From assembly GCA_040755295.1 (NCBI GenBank), contig JBFMBK010000009.1:51640-115639 (forward strand): DNA of 64,000 bases, given 5' to 3'. The DNA comes from Bacillota bacterium. Lineage in GTDB: Bacteria; Bacillota; Desulfotomaculia; Desulfotomaculales; Ammonificaceae. Position 1 is the stretch's first letter, and every line of letters starts with the position of its first letter. The notes below the pieces were generated by a model that saw only the letters and a list, made by a program, of their open reading frames with translations, was not told the origin of the DNA and did not search any database. Position numbers and translations under genes: made by a program. Shown here in pieces: positions 43,831 to 53,230 of this stretch.

Positions 43831-44316
43831 GTGTGGCCTCGAGTGGAAGAGAAAACACTGCCTCCGGCGCGGGCGGCATATATAATGCGAAAAGGAAAGT
43901 ACGAAGACCTGCCCGACGCCTTTAAAAAGCTCGATGCCTGGATCGGCGAAGAGGGAATGAGTTCCGTAGGGGCGCCGGTTTTAGTCTATCACAGCAACCC
44001 GGCCGGAATGCCGCCGCTCTTGCGGGAATGGGAGTTGCAGATTCCCGTAGCGGGCGAAACCACCGGCGCGCCGGATGAAAACGGGCCGGGGGTAAAGGAC
44101 CTTCCGCGCCGGGAGGTCGTGTTTTCAATCTACCGCGGCGGTTACGCAAGTATAGAATCCCTTATGCCGGCCCTGTTCCAGGTGGTTTACGACAAGGGTT
44201 ACCGTCTCACCGGTCCGGCGGAAGAGGTTTACCCCCCGGATTTTTGTGATATGCCTGTGGAGGAGCTCGAAACCGAGGTGCGTTTTCCGGTCGCACCGCG
44301 CCGGCAGCAGGACTGA
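43831..44316 (+). CDS. GyrI-like small-molecule-binding protein
   Basis: A 161-aa stand-alone GyrI/SOUL-like domain (AraC effector-binding fold): opening VEEKTLPPARAAYIMRKGKY, then VVFSIYRGGYASIESLMPAL and the closing GPAEEVYPPDF and VEELETEVRFPV. Such proteins bind hydrophobic cations or drugs, or inhibit gyrase. GTG start with GGAG upstream. It stands alone with no associated DNA-binding domain. Confidence 0.75.
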   Translation: MWPRVEEKTLPPARAAYIMRKGKYEDLPDAFKKLDAWIGEEGMSSVGAPVLVYHSNPAGMPPLLREWELQIPVAGETTGAPDENGPGVKDLPRREVVFSIYRGGYASIESLMPALFQVVYDKGYRLTGPAEEVYPPDFCDMPVEELETEVRFPVAPRRQQD

Positions 44317-44474
44317 ACCGAAGAACGACGGAGGCTTGAGAACGGCTTTCAAGCGCTGTGATTTTTTATATGGGCAGGGGTCCGGAAGGCCGTCCTTTAT
44401 TTTGAATTATATGTATCATAAAGCCGTCGGCGCATGATAATAAATATTGACAGTATACGGTTTTTTCCAGAAAC

Positions 44475-44503
44475 TTGACATAACGGTCGGGTTGTGATAA
44501 AAT
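44475..44503 (+). promoter_or_regulatory. Promoter of the cold-shock gene
   Basis: TTGACA (44475-44480), 17-bp spacer, TAAAAT (44498-44503), 48 bp before the csp ATG. A second TTGACA at about 44448 lies upstream. Confidence 0.85.
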
Positions 44504-44550
44504 ACCTCAAGCGGCGTGCCGCGGATAAATTCTTAGGAGGTAGTTTTTTA

Positions 44551-44751
44551 ATGCAAGGTCGAGTCAAGTGGTTCAGTAGGGAAAAGGGTTACGGGTTCAT
44601 TGAGCGTTTGGATGGCGGCGGTGACGTCTTCGTACATTATTCCGCCATTCAGGAGCGCGGGTTTAAAGCACTCCAGGAAGGACAAGAAGTTGAATTTGAG
44701 ATAGTCGATGGTCCGAGGGGGCCACAGGCGGCAAACGTAACAAAAGTCTAA
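44551..44751 (+). CDS. csp: Cold-shock protein (CspA family)
   Basis: A 66-aa single-stranded nucleic-acid-binding OB-fold protein with RNP1 KGYGFIER and RNP2 VFVHYSAI. It opens [13 protein letters not shown]. It acts as an RNA chaperone and anti-terminator. The start is fixed by AGGAGGT 9 nt upstream; the longer frame from 44494 starts upstream of the -10 box. Monocistronic with its own promoter and terminator. Confidence 0.95.
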   Translation: MQGRVKWFSREKGYGFIERLDGGGDVFVHYSAIQERGFKALQEGQEVEFEIVDGPRGPQAANVTKV

Positions 44752-44768
44752 CAAGGACGAACCAAAGA

Positions 44769-44794
44769 CCTCGGCGACAAGCCGGGGTTTTTTT
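44769..44794 (+). terminator. Terminator of the cold-shock gene
   Basis: Stem CCTCGGC/GCCGGGG (7 bp) with a GACAA loop and seven T residues, 18 bp after the csp stop. Confidence 0.92.
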
Positions 44795-45001
44795 ATCTCA
44801 CCGGGGGTGACGGCCATGCGCCGAGCAACGATTCCGAGTGTAGTGTTCTAATCGGTATGGCACGTCACTAAAAATCGATCCTGCCGGTGTATAGTCTAAT
44901 AATTGTCGAAAGGTTTCTAAATATGTTAGCAGGAATTTGCTACGAAAGGAGGAAATAATATACCATAAATCCCTTCGTTTATCAGAAAGGAGCTGACCAC
45001 A

Positions 45002-45535
45002 ATGCAAATGACCGTACGAGGGAAAAACATTGAGGTTACTGACGCGCTGAGAAAATATGTAGAAAAAAGGCTTGCCAAGCTGGACCGTTACTTTAATAAT
45101 TTCGGCGAAGCACAGGTAGCGCTTTCGGTGGAGCGGGAAGACCATCGTATAGAGGTTACGATTCCGGTAAACGGCTTGATTTTACGCGGCGAAGAAGCTA
45201 CCCATGACATGTATGCCGCGGTGGATGTGGTCGTAGAAAAACTGGAAAAACAGGTTAAGCGCTATAAGAAGCGGTTCAACCGGCGTGTACGCCAGGCCGT
45301 AAATTCCGGTATTGAGGCGCCTGCGCCTGATCTGAAGGAAGAACCCGTGGAAGAAAGTGACCTGGTAAGGGTTAAGCGTTTTGCGATAAAGCCGATGAGT
45401 ATAGATGAGGCCTTAATGCAGATTAATCTGCTCGGCCACAGTTTCTTTGTTTTCACCAATGCAGAAACAGAAGCCGTGAACGTCATATACCGGCGGAAAG
45501 ACGGTAATTTTGGACTTATTGAGCCAGAAGCTTGA
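45002..45535 (+). CDS. hpf: Ribosome hibernation promoting factor, long form
   Basis: 177 aa: an N-terminal S30AE/YfiA domain (about 1-100) that binds the 30S decoding region, and a C-terminal dimerisation domain (about 120-177; VKRFAIKPMSIDEALMQINL, HSFFVFTNAETE, VIYRRKDGNFGLI). The long form makes 100S ribosome dimers in Firmicutes. AAAGGAG upstream. A leader of about 200 nt separates it from the csp terminator. Confidence 0.95.
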   Translation: MQMTVRGKNIEVTDALRKYVEKRLAKLDRYFNNFGEAQVALSVEREDHRIEVTIPVNGLILRGEEATHDMYAAVDVVVEKLEKQVKRYKKRFNRRVRQAVNSGIEAPAPDLKEEPVEESDLVRVKRFAIKPMSIDEALMQINLLGHSFFVFTNAETEAVNVIYRRKDGNFGLIEPEA

Positions 45536-45563
45536 TAATCCCGTTTTAAGTGGGGAGATTGAG

Positions 45564-46217
45564 ATGAGTAAATTGGGGAACGGGCAGGTATCTTTGTGTG
45601 AAGAGATGCTGCGTAATATTCCTGACGTGGTGTCTGCCCGTGTGACTTTAAGCCCGGAGAACACCGCCAGTTCCGTTCAAGTACTTGCCGGAGCGGAGCG
45701 TAGCGCGGCGGAAGTTGCTGCTGATGTTGTAGCGGTAATGAAGAAGTATTTTGCGGTCGATGTAAAACCGGAAATGGTTACCGTCGCCCATCTTCAAGAA
45801 CCGCCGCAGACCGATAACACGATGTCCATAGAACGTCGCCCACGGTTTGCCGGACTAAACATCAGTTCGAAGGGCAACCAGGTTGAGATCAAGGTGGAGA
45901 TTGCCAACGAAGGAACGGTGGTTAACGGGATCGCGGTGGGTCCGTCATCCATCCGGAACCGTCAGCGTTTGATCGCCCAGGCGACGCTTATAGCCCTGGG
46001 TAACTGGATCCAGAGCGGACATACCTTTATCCTTGAGGATCTTACGGTGGCTTCGCTTGCCGGCAAGAGGGTGGCCCTTGTCGCCGTATCGCTCCTTTCC
46101 CCCATGGGAGAGGAGTTCCTGACCGGAAGTGCGGTAGTTGACGAGGAAGAAGCGGATACCATCATAAGGGCCACACTGGATGCTGTCAACCGCCGCCTGA
46201 GCGTGTTGACCGGTTGA
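45564..46217 (+). CDS. Conserved hypothetical protein between hpf and secA
   Basis: A 217-aa cytosolic protein with two alternating alpha/beta halves (about 10-85 and 105-215), possibly a duplicated ferredoxin-like fold: the second half holds AEGTVVNGIAVGPSSIRN-like sequence and RQRLIAQATLIALGNWI. I know of no function. ATG 45564 with GGGGAG; the frame open from 45510 overlaps hpf. Its position directly after hpf suggests co-transcription. Confidence 0.7.
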   Translation: MSKLGNGQVSLCEEMLRNIPDVVSARVTLSPENTASSVQVLAGAERSAAEVAADVVAVMKKYFAVDVKPEMVTVAHLQEPPQTDNTMSIERRPRFAGLNISSKGNQVEIKVEIANEGTVVNGIAVGPSSIRNRQRLIAQATLIALGNWIQSGHTFILEDLTVASLAGKRVALVAVSLLSPMGEEFLTGSAVVDEEEADTIIRATLDAVNRRLSVLTG

Positions 46218-46274
46218 ACAGAAACGTTTTGAGTGCTACAATAATTTAAGTCGGTAATAATTGAACTTGAGTTA

Positions 46275-46305
46275 AAATTAAGGAACCGTTAAGGTTCCTT
46301 AATTT
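46275..46305 (+). terminator. 13-bp perfect hairpin abutting the secA start
   Basis: AAATTAAGGAACC and GGTTCCTTAATTT around GTTAA. It ends 11 bp before the secA ATG, partly beside its ribosome-binding site. It could be a bidirectional terminator of the hpf unit or a translational control hairpin on secA. Confidence 0.6.
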
Positions 46306-46316
46306 ATGTGGAGGGG

Positions 46317-48992
46317 ATGACCCTGCTTAAGATTTTAAGCAACATCTTGGACGATAACGCCAAGATAATCAAGAAGCTGAGACGTTCGATAACCTCAATC
46401 AACGAATACGAGCATTCGATGGAGGCTCTTTCAGACGCCGAACTTGCCGCAAAAACCGGAGAATTGCGCGCGCGAATGGAGCAGGGGGCGACGCTTGACG
46501 ACCTGTTGGCGGAGGCTTACGCGGTGGTGCGTGAAACGTCCCGCCGGGTAACGGGGATGCGCCATTTCGACGTTCAGTTGATGGGTGGGATAGTGCTCCA
46601 CCAGGGCCGGATAGCAGAGATGAAGACCGGTGAAGGCAAGACGCTCGTAGCCACCCTCCCGGTTTATCTCAACGCCCTTATGGGCAAGGGTGTCCATGTG
46701 GTCACCGTGAACGACTACCTGGCGCGCCGGGACGCGGAATGGATGGGGCAGGTTTACCGTTTCCTGGGTCTGGAGGTCGGCGTGGTGGTGCACGGTCTGG
46801 ACTGGAACGCTCGGAAAAAGGCATACGGAGCGGACGTAACATACGGAACAAACAACGAGTTCGGTTTCGACTACCTCCGGGACAACATGGCGCTAGGCCC
46901 GGATGAGGTGGTGCAGCGTGAGCACTACTTTGCGATCGTCGACGAGGTCGACTCCATCCTTATCGACGAGGCGCGCACACCGCTTATTATTTCCGGCCCT
47001 TCGGGCAAGCCGACGGATCTTTACTACGTTTGCGCCCGGCTGGTGCCCCGTCTGGAAGCTGATAAGGATTACGTAACGGATGAAAAGGCGCATACGGTTA
47101 CCATCACCGAATCCGGTGTAGACAAGGTGGAAAAGTTCCTCAAGGTGGATAACCTCTCCGATGAGAAGAATATCGAGCTGATGCACCATATCCGGCAGGC
47201 GCTTAAAGCACAGGCCTTAATGAAGCGGGACCGCGATTATGTGGTTAAGGACGGCCAGGTTATCATAGTCGATGAGTTTACCGGGCGGTTGATGTTCGGG
47301 CGCAGGTACAGCGAGGGGCTGCATCAGGCGATCGAGGCCAAGGAAGGGGTAAAGATAGAACGAGAATCGCAGACACTGGCCACCATCACCTTCCAGAACT
47401 ATTTCCGAATGTACGAGAAGCTTGCCGGCATGACCGGTACCGCGGCGACTGAGGAGGAGGAGTTCCGGAAGATTTACGGTGTTGACGTTGTCGTCATTCC
47501 GACGCACAAACCGATGATCCGGCAGGACTTATCGGATGCTGTCTTTAAGACAGAGCGGGGGAAGTTTAAGGTGGCGGTGGAGGAGATCGCCGACCGGCAC
47601 GCCACCGGGCAGCCGGTGCTGGTGGGGACGATTTCGATCGAAAAGTCCGAGGTCATAAGTGACATGTTGAAACGCCGCGGGATTCCGCATAATGTTCTTA
47701 ACGCTAAACACCACGAAAAGGAAGCCGAAATCGTTGCCCAAGCCGGGCGTCTGGGCATGGTGACCATCGCCACCAACATGGCCGGTCGCGGTACGGATAT
47801 TCTTCTGGGCGGCAATCCGGTTTTTTTGGCCAAAGAAGAGCTGCGGCGCTCCTACCCGATATCCGTGGTTACAGAGGCGACAGAGTACGGGAAACCCTCG
47901 ACCCCGGAGGTGGCGGAAGCACGGAAGGCTTTTAAGGAAATTCTAGCTAGGACGACCAAAGCCTGCGAGGCCGAGCGGGAAAAGGTCGTGGCACTCGGTG
48001 GGCTTCATATTGCGGGAACGGAACGGCACGAAAGCCGTCGAATCGATAACCAGCTCCGGGGCCGCTGCGGCCGCCAGGGGGACCCGGGATCGACGCAGTT
48101 TTTCTCATCTTTAGAAGATGACCTTTTGCGGTTGTTCGGCGGCGATACGATTTCGGGACTGGCTACGAAGCTGGGGCTGGAAGAGGATATGCCGATCGAG
48201 CATTCGCTGGTCACGCGTTCATTGGAAACCGCCCAAAAGCGGGTGGAAAGCCGCAACTTCTCCGTACGCAAGCACGTCCTCGAATACGACGACGTGATGA
48301 ACCAGCAGCGTGAGATTATTTACAGCCAGCGCCGGCAGGTTCTTTCCGGCAACGATACCCAGAGTATCATTAACGGCATGATTGAAGAGGTCGTTTCCCG
48401 TACGGTAGCAACCTACTGCCCGGATGGCGTGCATGCGGAAGATTGGGATTTTGACGCCCTGGCGAATTACGCGACCGAGGTGCTTTTCCCGGAGGGGATT
48501 GATCCCGCCGAACTCAGCGGCAGGCGCCACGAGGAGATAGAAGACATCCTCCTGGAACGGGCGCATTCCTTCTACGACCAGCGGGAAAGAGAACTCGGCT
48601 CGCAGACGATGCGGGAACTGGAGCGGCTGGTCGTTTTGCGGCTGGTGGATGAAAGGTGGATGGACCACCTCGACGCGATGGACCAGTTGCGGGAGGGAAT
48701 CGGACTTCGGGCATACGGGCAGCGCGACCCGCTTGTAGAATATAAGTTTGAGAGCTACGAAATGTTTCAGAACATGGTCGCCTCGATTCAGGAGGACACT
48801 GTCCGCTACCTGTTCCGTGTGCGGGTTGCGGAAGCACCCGAGCGGAGACAGACGGTGGAGAACCGGCAGTCCGAGGAAGGCGGCGGGCAAACGGTGCGGC
48901 GGGAACAAAAAGTAGGGCGTAACGACCCTTGTCCGTGCGGCAGCGGGAAAAAGTACAAGAAGTGCTGCGGCCGTCAGGTCTCGACGGGGTAA
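46317..48992 (+). CDS. secA: Preprotein translocase ATPase SecA
   Basis: Motor of the Sec pathway, about 891 aa. DEAD motor 1 ([34 protein letters not shown]), preprotein cross-linking domain, motor 2 ([33 protein letters not shown]), helical scaffold, and the C-terminal zinc motif [13 protein letters not shown] that binds SecB or ribosomes. ATG 46317 fits the family start (TLLKILSN...); GTG 46308 in the same frame is possible. The GGAGG is unusually close to the ATG. Confidence 0.96.
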   Translation: MTLLKILSNILDDNAKIIKKLRRSITSINEYEHSMEALSDAELAAKTGELRARMEQGATLDDLLAEAYAVVRETSRRVTGMRHFDVQLMGGIVLHQGRIAEMKTGEGKTLVATLPVYLNALMGKGVHVVTVNDYLARRDAEWMGQVYRFLGLEVGVVVHGLDWNARKKAYGADVTYGTNNEFGFDYLRDNMALGPDEVVQREHYFAIVDEVDSILIDEARTPLIISGPSGKPTDLYYVCARLVPRLEADKDYVTDEKAHTVTITESGVDKVEKFLKVDNLSDEKNIELMHHIRQALKAQALMKRDRDYVVKDGQVIIVDEFTGRLMFGRRYSEGLHQAIEAKEGVKIERESQTLATITFQNYFRMYEKLAGMTGTAATEEEEFRKIYGVDVVVIPTHKPMIRQDLSDAVFKTERGKFKVAVEEIADRHATGQPVLVGTISIEKSEVISDMLKRRGIPHNVLNAKHHEKEAEIVAQAGRLGMVTIATNMAGRGTDILLGGNPVFLAKEELRRSYPISVVTEATEYGKPSTPEVAEARKAFKEILARTTKACEAEREKVVALGGLHIAGTERHESRRIDNQLRGRCGRQGDPGSTQFFSSLEDDLLRLFGGDTISGLATKLGLEEDMPIEHSLVTRSLETAQKRVESRNFSVRKHVLEYDDVMNQQREIIYSQRRQVLSGNDTQSIINGMIEEVVSRTVATYCPDGVHAEDWDFDALANYATEVLFPEGIDPAELSGRRHEEIEDILLERAHSFYDQRERELGSQTMRELERLVVLRLVDERWMDHLDAMDQLREGIGLRAYGQRDPLVEYKFESYEMFQNMVASIQEDTVRYLFRVRVAEAPERRQTVENRQSEEGGGQTVRREQKVGRNDPCPCGSGKKYKKCCGRQVSTG

Positions 48993-49080
48993 CGAAAATA
49001 AGTTACGAGTTACGAGTCGCGAGTTACGAGTCGGGGGCAGGAGGCAGAAGCCGGCATTTCATTGTGGCGGCATCACGAAG
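48993..49080. repeat. GAGTTAC word repeats
   Basis: AAGTTACGAGTTACGAGTCG and CGAGTTACGAGTCGGGG tandem words over about 45 bp just after secA, leading into copy D. Confidence 0.6.
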
Positions 49081-49276
49081 GACCCGTAAGCTGGTTACTT
49101 AGATGTAGTAACGTAACAAAGGCGGAACGCGGTGAGAAGTGATGCAGTGCAAGGAAGAACGGCGGAGACGAACCGGAGCGTATTGGGTGCGTACGTGAGG
49201 ATTCGGCTCCCCCGGCTGACGCAGCAATGCGTTGCTTATCGCCGCGCCCACCGAAAGCAGCACTATTTTCTGAGGA
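49081..49276 (+). repeat. Dispersed structured element, copy D (full length, in prfB leader)
   Basis: About 195 bp. The left hairpin is GTTACT (49094-49099), a 7-nt loop and AGTAAC (49107-49112); against copy B this is a T-A to C-G double change that keeps pairing. The main stem carries an extra inner arm of about 75 bp (GAACGGCGGAGACGAACCGG to GGATTCGGCTC..). The tail GAAAGCAGCACTATTTTC runs into TGAGGAG, 16-20 nt before the prfB ATG. Confidence 0.85.
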
Positions 49277-49291
49277 GACAGGGGGATAAAG

Positions 49292-50411
49292 ATGTTCATG
49301 GAATTAAGGAGGGACCTCGAGGTTTTGGAAGAGAAAATCGGAAACCTCGAGGCCTCTCTTTGACACAGCCGCTAAAGAACAAAGGATTGCAGAGTTAGAA
49401 AAGCAAATGGCCCTGCCCGGGTTCTGGGATGATCAGGGGCGCGCTCAGGAAATCAGCCGGCAGATGGCCGCACTGCGCAACGTGCTGTCCGAGTATCAAC
49501 ACCTGCGCGACGGGCACGAGGAAATATGCATGCTGCTCGAATTGGCGGAGGAGGAAGACGACGGGCGGTTAGCTTCCGATCTGGCGAGGGACTTCGAGCG
49601 TCTGGCCGGGGAGGTGGCCGCCCTCGAAATAACCGTTATGCTCTCGGGACCTTACGATTCTTACAGCGCTATTATCGCCTTGCATGCGGGGGCAGGGGGG
49701 ACGGACGCCCAGGACTGGGTGGCTATGCTCTTCAGGATGTACACACGCTGGGCGGAGGAGCACCATTACCGGGTTCAGACCCTCGACCTTCTGCCCGGTG
49801 ACGAGGCGGGTTTGAAAAGTGTTACCTTTGAGGTTACAGGGGATAACGCTTACGGTTACCTCCGGGCGGAACGGGGTGTCCACCGCCTGGTGCGTATCTC
49901 TCCCTTCGACGCTAGCGGGAGACGGCACACCTCTTTTTCTTCGGTGGATGTGCTGCCGATGGTGGGCGACGATACCGGGGTAGAGATTAAGCCGGATGAA
50001 GTCAGGATAGACACCTTTAGGGCAAGCGGCGCCGGCGGGCAGCATGTCAACAAGACTGAGTCGGCCGTCCGGATCACGCACCTGACTACCGGGATTTCAG
50101 TAACCTGCCAGAGCGAGCGCTCTCAGGCGGCGAACAAGGCCGCCGCCTTTACAATTTTAAGAGCGAAACTCCTGGATCTGAGGCTTAAGGAGCGTGAAGC
50201 GGAATTGGCCACGATCAGGGGGGAGCAGCGTGACATCGCCTGGGGCAGTCAGATTCGCTCGTACATCCTAAACCCGTACAGCCTGGTGAAGGACCACCGG
50301 ACGAACCTGGAACGAGGCAACGTCCAGGCGGTGCTTGACGGTGAAATCGACGATTTTATTCGTGCCTTCCTGCAACTGGAGGCTCAGGAGCTAAGCCAAT
50401 CGGGTCCATAA
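49292..50411 (+). CDS. prfB: Peptide chain release factor 2 with programmed +1 frameshift
   Basis: Two frames joined by the classical RF2 frameshift. ATG 49292 (behind GGGGGA) encodes 23 residues and meets CTT-TGA at 49358-49363; a +1 slip over that stop continues DTAAKEQRIAELEK and leads into the main frame to 50411, giving about 372 aa, the normal RF2 length. The Shine-Dalgarno-like word upstream of the slip (GAGG) is weaker than in E. coli. Domain motifs: GGQ in SGAGGQHVNKTESAVRITH, and SPF in RISPFDASGRRHTSF. RF2 reads UAA and UGA, so the shift gives autoregulation. Confidence 0.93.
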
Positions 50412-50454
50412 CGGGTGACCCGAGGGTTTACGGGGTGCCAGATATATGCATAGT

Positions 50455-50490
50455 TAACCGGGCGGTCATCAACCTCCCGGTTTTTTTTAT
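50455..50490 (+). terminator. Terminator of prfB
   Basis: Stem AACCGGGCGG/CCTCCCGGTT with an 8-nt loop and a run of eight T residues, 45 bp after the prfB stop. Confidence 0.9.
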
Positions 50491-50955
50491 TTCATCAGCG
50501 GATGATGCGTTACGGCGGTCGAAGAGGCTGTTTTTCCCAGAGGAAAAGGAGGAATTAACCGCAGGGGCGCGAATTAAATAAAAGCGTTCCACCCGGAATG
50601 TCATAAATGTTCCATGTTTCTTGGTTAAGGTCAGCCGGACGAAGTTGCGCCGCTTCTTCCGGAAAATCCGGCGGTAATCATGGGATGGTGATGCACGTCC
50701 CTGACGGCTTTCGGTGACCAAACTTAGAAAAGTTCCCGGAGGTCGCGAAAAACAAGCATGGCGCGAAAGGCGAAGACGACCGGCGCGGATTCAGATGTCA
50801 GAAACCGGAAGTCAGATGTCAGATTAAACATGAGGATTCCGCAACAGTGAATTCCTTCAAGACCTACGACTTCTGACATCCTGCATCCGACTTCCGAACA
50901 GCCGGGCGTTGTTTTGCATCGGCATCCCAGGGCATGCTAAAGTTCAGGGGTGCCG
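50491..50955. other. Intergenic region with short repeats, no gene
   Basis: About 460 bp. GATGTCAGAAACCGGAAGTCA/CAGATGTCAGATT and TTCTGACATCCTGCATCCG words occur near 50800-50900. A minus-strand open frame at 50428-50721 shows no recognisable features. No promoter stands out for yitT. Confidence 0.5.
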
Positions 50956-51801
50956 ATGCTGGGCAGGGTGGTCTGGAATTTACTACTTTTTTTAATCGGG
51001 GTCGTTTTGATAGCCCTGGGGCTGGACCTCTTCCTGGTGCCCAACAAGATTGCAGCCGGTGGAGTAAGCGGTATCGCTACGGTTCTCCATTATGTTTTCG
51101 GTTTTCCGGTCGGTGTGTCCATGCTGGCGCTGAATGTTCCGCTTTTCTTCTGGGGGTTGTTTCGTCTCGGGTGGGGTTTTAGCCTACGTTCGCTTTTGGG
51201 AACGGTGCTTCTTTCCGGTACGGTGGACTTTCTGGTGCCGTTCCTGCCTGTTCCCACCACCGACGCTTTTCTGTCAAGTCTTTACGGCGGCGTTTTGCTC
51301 GGTCTGGGGTTGGGAGTTGTCTTCCGGGCTAAGGCCAGCACCGGCGGGACCGATTTGGCGGCGGCGATCCTGCGAAGCTACGTCGGTATTAACGTGGGTC
51401 AGCTGTTGTTCTTTATTGACGGGACGGTCGTTCTTGCCGCCGGATTCGCTTTTCGTTCACCGGAACTGGCGATGTATGCCTTGATCACCATCTTTGTCTC
51501 GGTCTGGGTGGTCGATGTCGTCCAGGAAGGCCTGGGGTACACCAAGGCCTTCTTAATAGTGTCGGATAAGTATCCGGAAATAGCAAACGTTGTACTCAAG
51601 GAACTCGACCGGGGCGTAACCCTGTGGAGGGGGACCGGGGCTTATACGGGAGATGATCGTACCCTTTTGCTGTCGGTGGTATCGAGGAGCGAGGTTACAC
51701 AGATGAAGGAAGCGGTCTACAGGATAGACCCACGTGCTTTCATAGTTTTGGCTGATGTTCATGAGGTTTTGGGAGAGGGGTTCAAGGAATACAAAAGGTA
51801 A
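50956..51801 (+). CDS. YitT-family membrane protein
   Basis: A 281-aa membrane protein: five or six TM helices (about 8-175; a DUF161 domain marked by LFLVPNKIAAGGVSGIATVL, and AKASTGGTDLAAAILR), followed by a cytosolic DUF2179 domain (about 200-280; GVTLWRGTGAYTGDDRTLLLSVV). Function unknown; suggested to be a transporter. ATG 50956 with AGGGG nearby; GTG 50950 is possible. Confidence 0.9.
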   Translation: MLGRVVWNLLLFLIGVVLIALGLDLFLVPNKIAAGGVSGIATVLHYVFGFPVGVSMLALNVPLFFWGLFRLGWGFSLRSLLGTVLLSGTVDFLVPFLPVPTTDAFLSSLYGGVLLGLGLGVVFRAKASTGGTDLAAAILRSYVGINVGQLLFFIDGTVVLAAGFAFRSPELAMYALITIFVSVWVVDVVQEGLGYTKAFLIVSDKYPEIANVVLKELDRGVTLWRGTGAYTGDDRTLLLSVVSRSEVTQMKEAVYRIDPRAFIVLADVHEVLGEGFKEYKR

Positions 51802-51819
51802 TTATTCAGGTGCTTCCGA

Positions 51820-51974
51820 GGGGCGCAGCGATAAGCAACGCGTTGCTGCTTCAGCCGGCAAAGCCGAATCCTCACGTACGTACTTAGTACGCTCCGGTTC
51901 GTCTCTGCCGGTCTTCCTTGCACTGCATTACTCCTCGCAGCGCTCCGTAAGTGTCAGGTTACGGCTGAATAGTT
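51820..51974 (-). repeat. Dispersed structured element, copy F (reverse)
   Basis: Reverse-strand copy of the A subfamily, with ends AACTATTCAGCCGT and GCTTATCGCTGCGCCCC. The CCGT/ACGG hairpin and the inner GACGAACCGGAGCGTAC...GTACGTGAGGATTCGGCT arm are conserved. It is antisense to the surrounding plus-strand genes, 36 bp before the transketolase N gene, so it does not provide the ribosome-binding site here. Confidence 0.85.
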
Positions 51975-52009
51975 GCCACGAAAGAAGATAGATCCGGAGG
52001 TTGAGAAAG

Positions 52010-52837
52010 ATGTCGGTGCCTTTTCATGTGTTGCAGGAAAAAGTAATGGAGATACGGCGTTACATCATTCTGATGATAACCGCTGCGGGTTCGGGCCACC
52101 CCGGAGGGTCGCTTTCGGCGGCCGATATCGTAGCGGCGCTGTATTTCGGGGTGATGCGGATTGACCCGAAACGTCCGGATGATCCCGACAGGGACCGGTT
52201 TGTACTGTCCAAGGGACATGCCGCACCGCTCTTGTACGCGACCCTGGCGGAGCGCGGCTTTTTTCCGGTAAAGGAGCTTATGACCCTTAGAAAACTCGGG
52301 AGCCGTTTGCAGGGGCATCCGGATATGCGCAAACTGCCGGGTGTGGAGATGTCTACCGGCTCACTGGGGCAGGGTCTTTCAGCGGCGAACGGGATGGCGC
52401 TTGCCGCAAGGCTTGACGGCCGGGATTACCGGGTCTACGTTGTGCTAGGAGACGGGGAAACCCAGGAAGGCCAGGTCTGGGAAGCGGCTATGGCGGCGGC
52501 GCATTACAAACTGGATAACATCACCGCCTTCCTTGACTATAACGGGTTGCAGATAGACGGCGCGGTAGAAGAGGTCATGTCGCTCGGGCAGGTAGCGGAT
52601 AAGTGGAGGGCTTTCGGCTGGCACGTCATCGAGATCGACGGTCACGATTTAAAGGCGATTCTGGCAGCGGCGGAAGAAGCTAAAGGGATCAAGGATAAAC
52701 CGACCATGGTGGTCGCCCGCACGATAAAAGGTAAAGGTGTGTCCTTCATGGAAAATCAGGTGGACTGGCACGGCTCCGCTCCGAAGGGAGAGCAGTCGAT
52801 GAAGGCCTTGATCGAGCTCGGGGCGCCTATTTCTTAG
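52010..52837 (+). CDS. tktN: Transketolase, N-terminal subunit
   Basis: A 275-aa thiamine-diphosphate-binding half of a split transketolase, as usual in anaerobes. Shows [40 protein letters not shown], the TPP/Mg motif [18 protein letters not shown], and [15 protein letters not shown]. It interconverts sugar phosphates in the non-oxidative pentose phosphate pathway. GGAGG 11 nt before ATG 52010. The C subunit lies about 390 bp downstream, separated by copy G. Confidence 0.95.
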   Translation: MSVPFHVLQEKVMEIRRYIILMITAAGSGHPGGSLSAADIVAALYFGVMRIDPKRPDDPDRDRFVLSKGHAAPLLYATLAERGFFPVKELMTLRKLGSRLQGHPDMRKLPGVEMSTGSLGQGLSAANGMALAARLDGRDYRVYVVLGDGETQEGQVWEAAMAAAHYKLDNITAFLDYNGLQIDGAVEEVMSLGQVADKWRAFGWHVIEIDGHDLKAILAAAEEAKGIKDKPTMVVARTIKGKGVSFMENQVDWHGSAPKGEQSMKALIELGAPIS

Positions 52838-53024
52838 GAGTTTGAGGTTCAACGTTCAAAGTTCAAGGTTCAAGGTTGAAAGAATGCGGAATGCGGGAAT
52901 CAAATAACCGCCAAGACGCCAAGGGAACCATAATACGAAATATAAAATCTTATAAAGGACTATTTTTGTAACGCTTTGTGCCTAAGTGTAGCGGGAGGCA
53001 TAGCGATAAGAATGAAAATGTAAA
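52838..53024. repeat. TTCAAGG word repeats and element flank
   Basis: AACGTTCAAAGTTCAAGGTTC words, then the TTTGTGCCTAAGTGTAGCG...ATAAGAATGAAAAT block that matches 22000-22055. It forms the left flank of copy G. Confidence 0.6.
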
Positions 53025-53224
53025 GACCCGTGAGCTTGAAACTTGGAAGCAGAAGCGTAACATGAACGGAGCGCAACGAGAAGCAAATAGAGTGCGAAGG
53101 ACGACGCCGGGCGGAGCGGAGCGTACTCGAAACGTACGTGAGCATCCGGCCGGTGGCGCCGACAAAGCTATACGCAGCTTATAGTTGCGCCCCACATAAA
53201 GAACGCTTATTTTCTTTGAGGGGG
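53025..53224 (+). repeat. Dispersed structured element, copy G (variant, in tktC leader)
   Basis: About 200 bp: GACCCGTGAGCTTGAAACTTGG start, AGCAGAAGCGTAAC, GGAGCGCAACGAGAAGC, CGGAGCGTACTCGAAACGTACGTGAGCATCCGG inner arm in shorter pieces, then AGCTTATAGTTGCGCCCC and the tail AAAGAACGCTTATTTTC running into GAGGGGG, 6 nt before tktC. Sequence has drifted while the inner GTAC...GTAC pairing persists. Confidence 0.7.
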
Positions 53225-53230
53225 TTGAGT

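Noticed and set aside
53138..53230. N-terminal extension of the transketolase C subunit
   Set aside because: Reads through element copy G; ATG 53231 has a strong ribosome-binding site and the normal family start.
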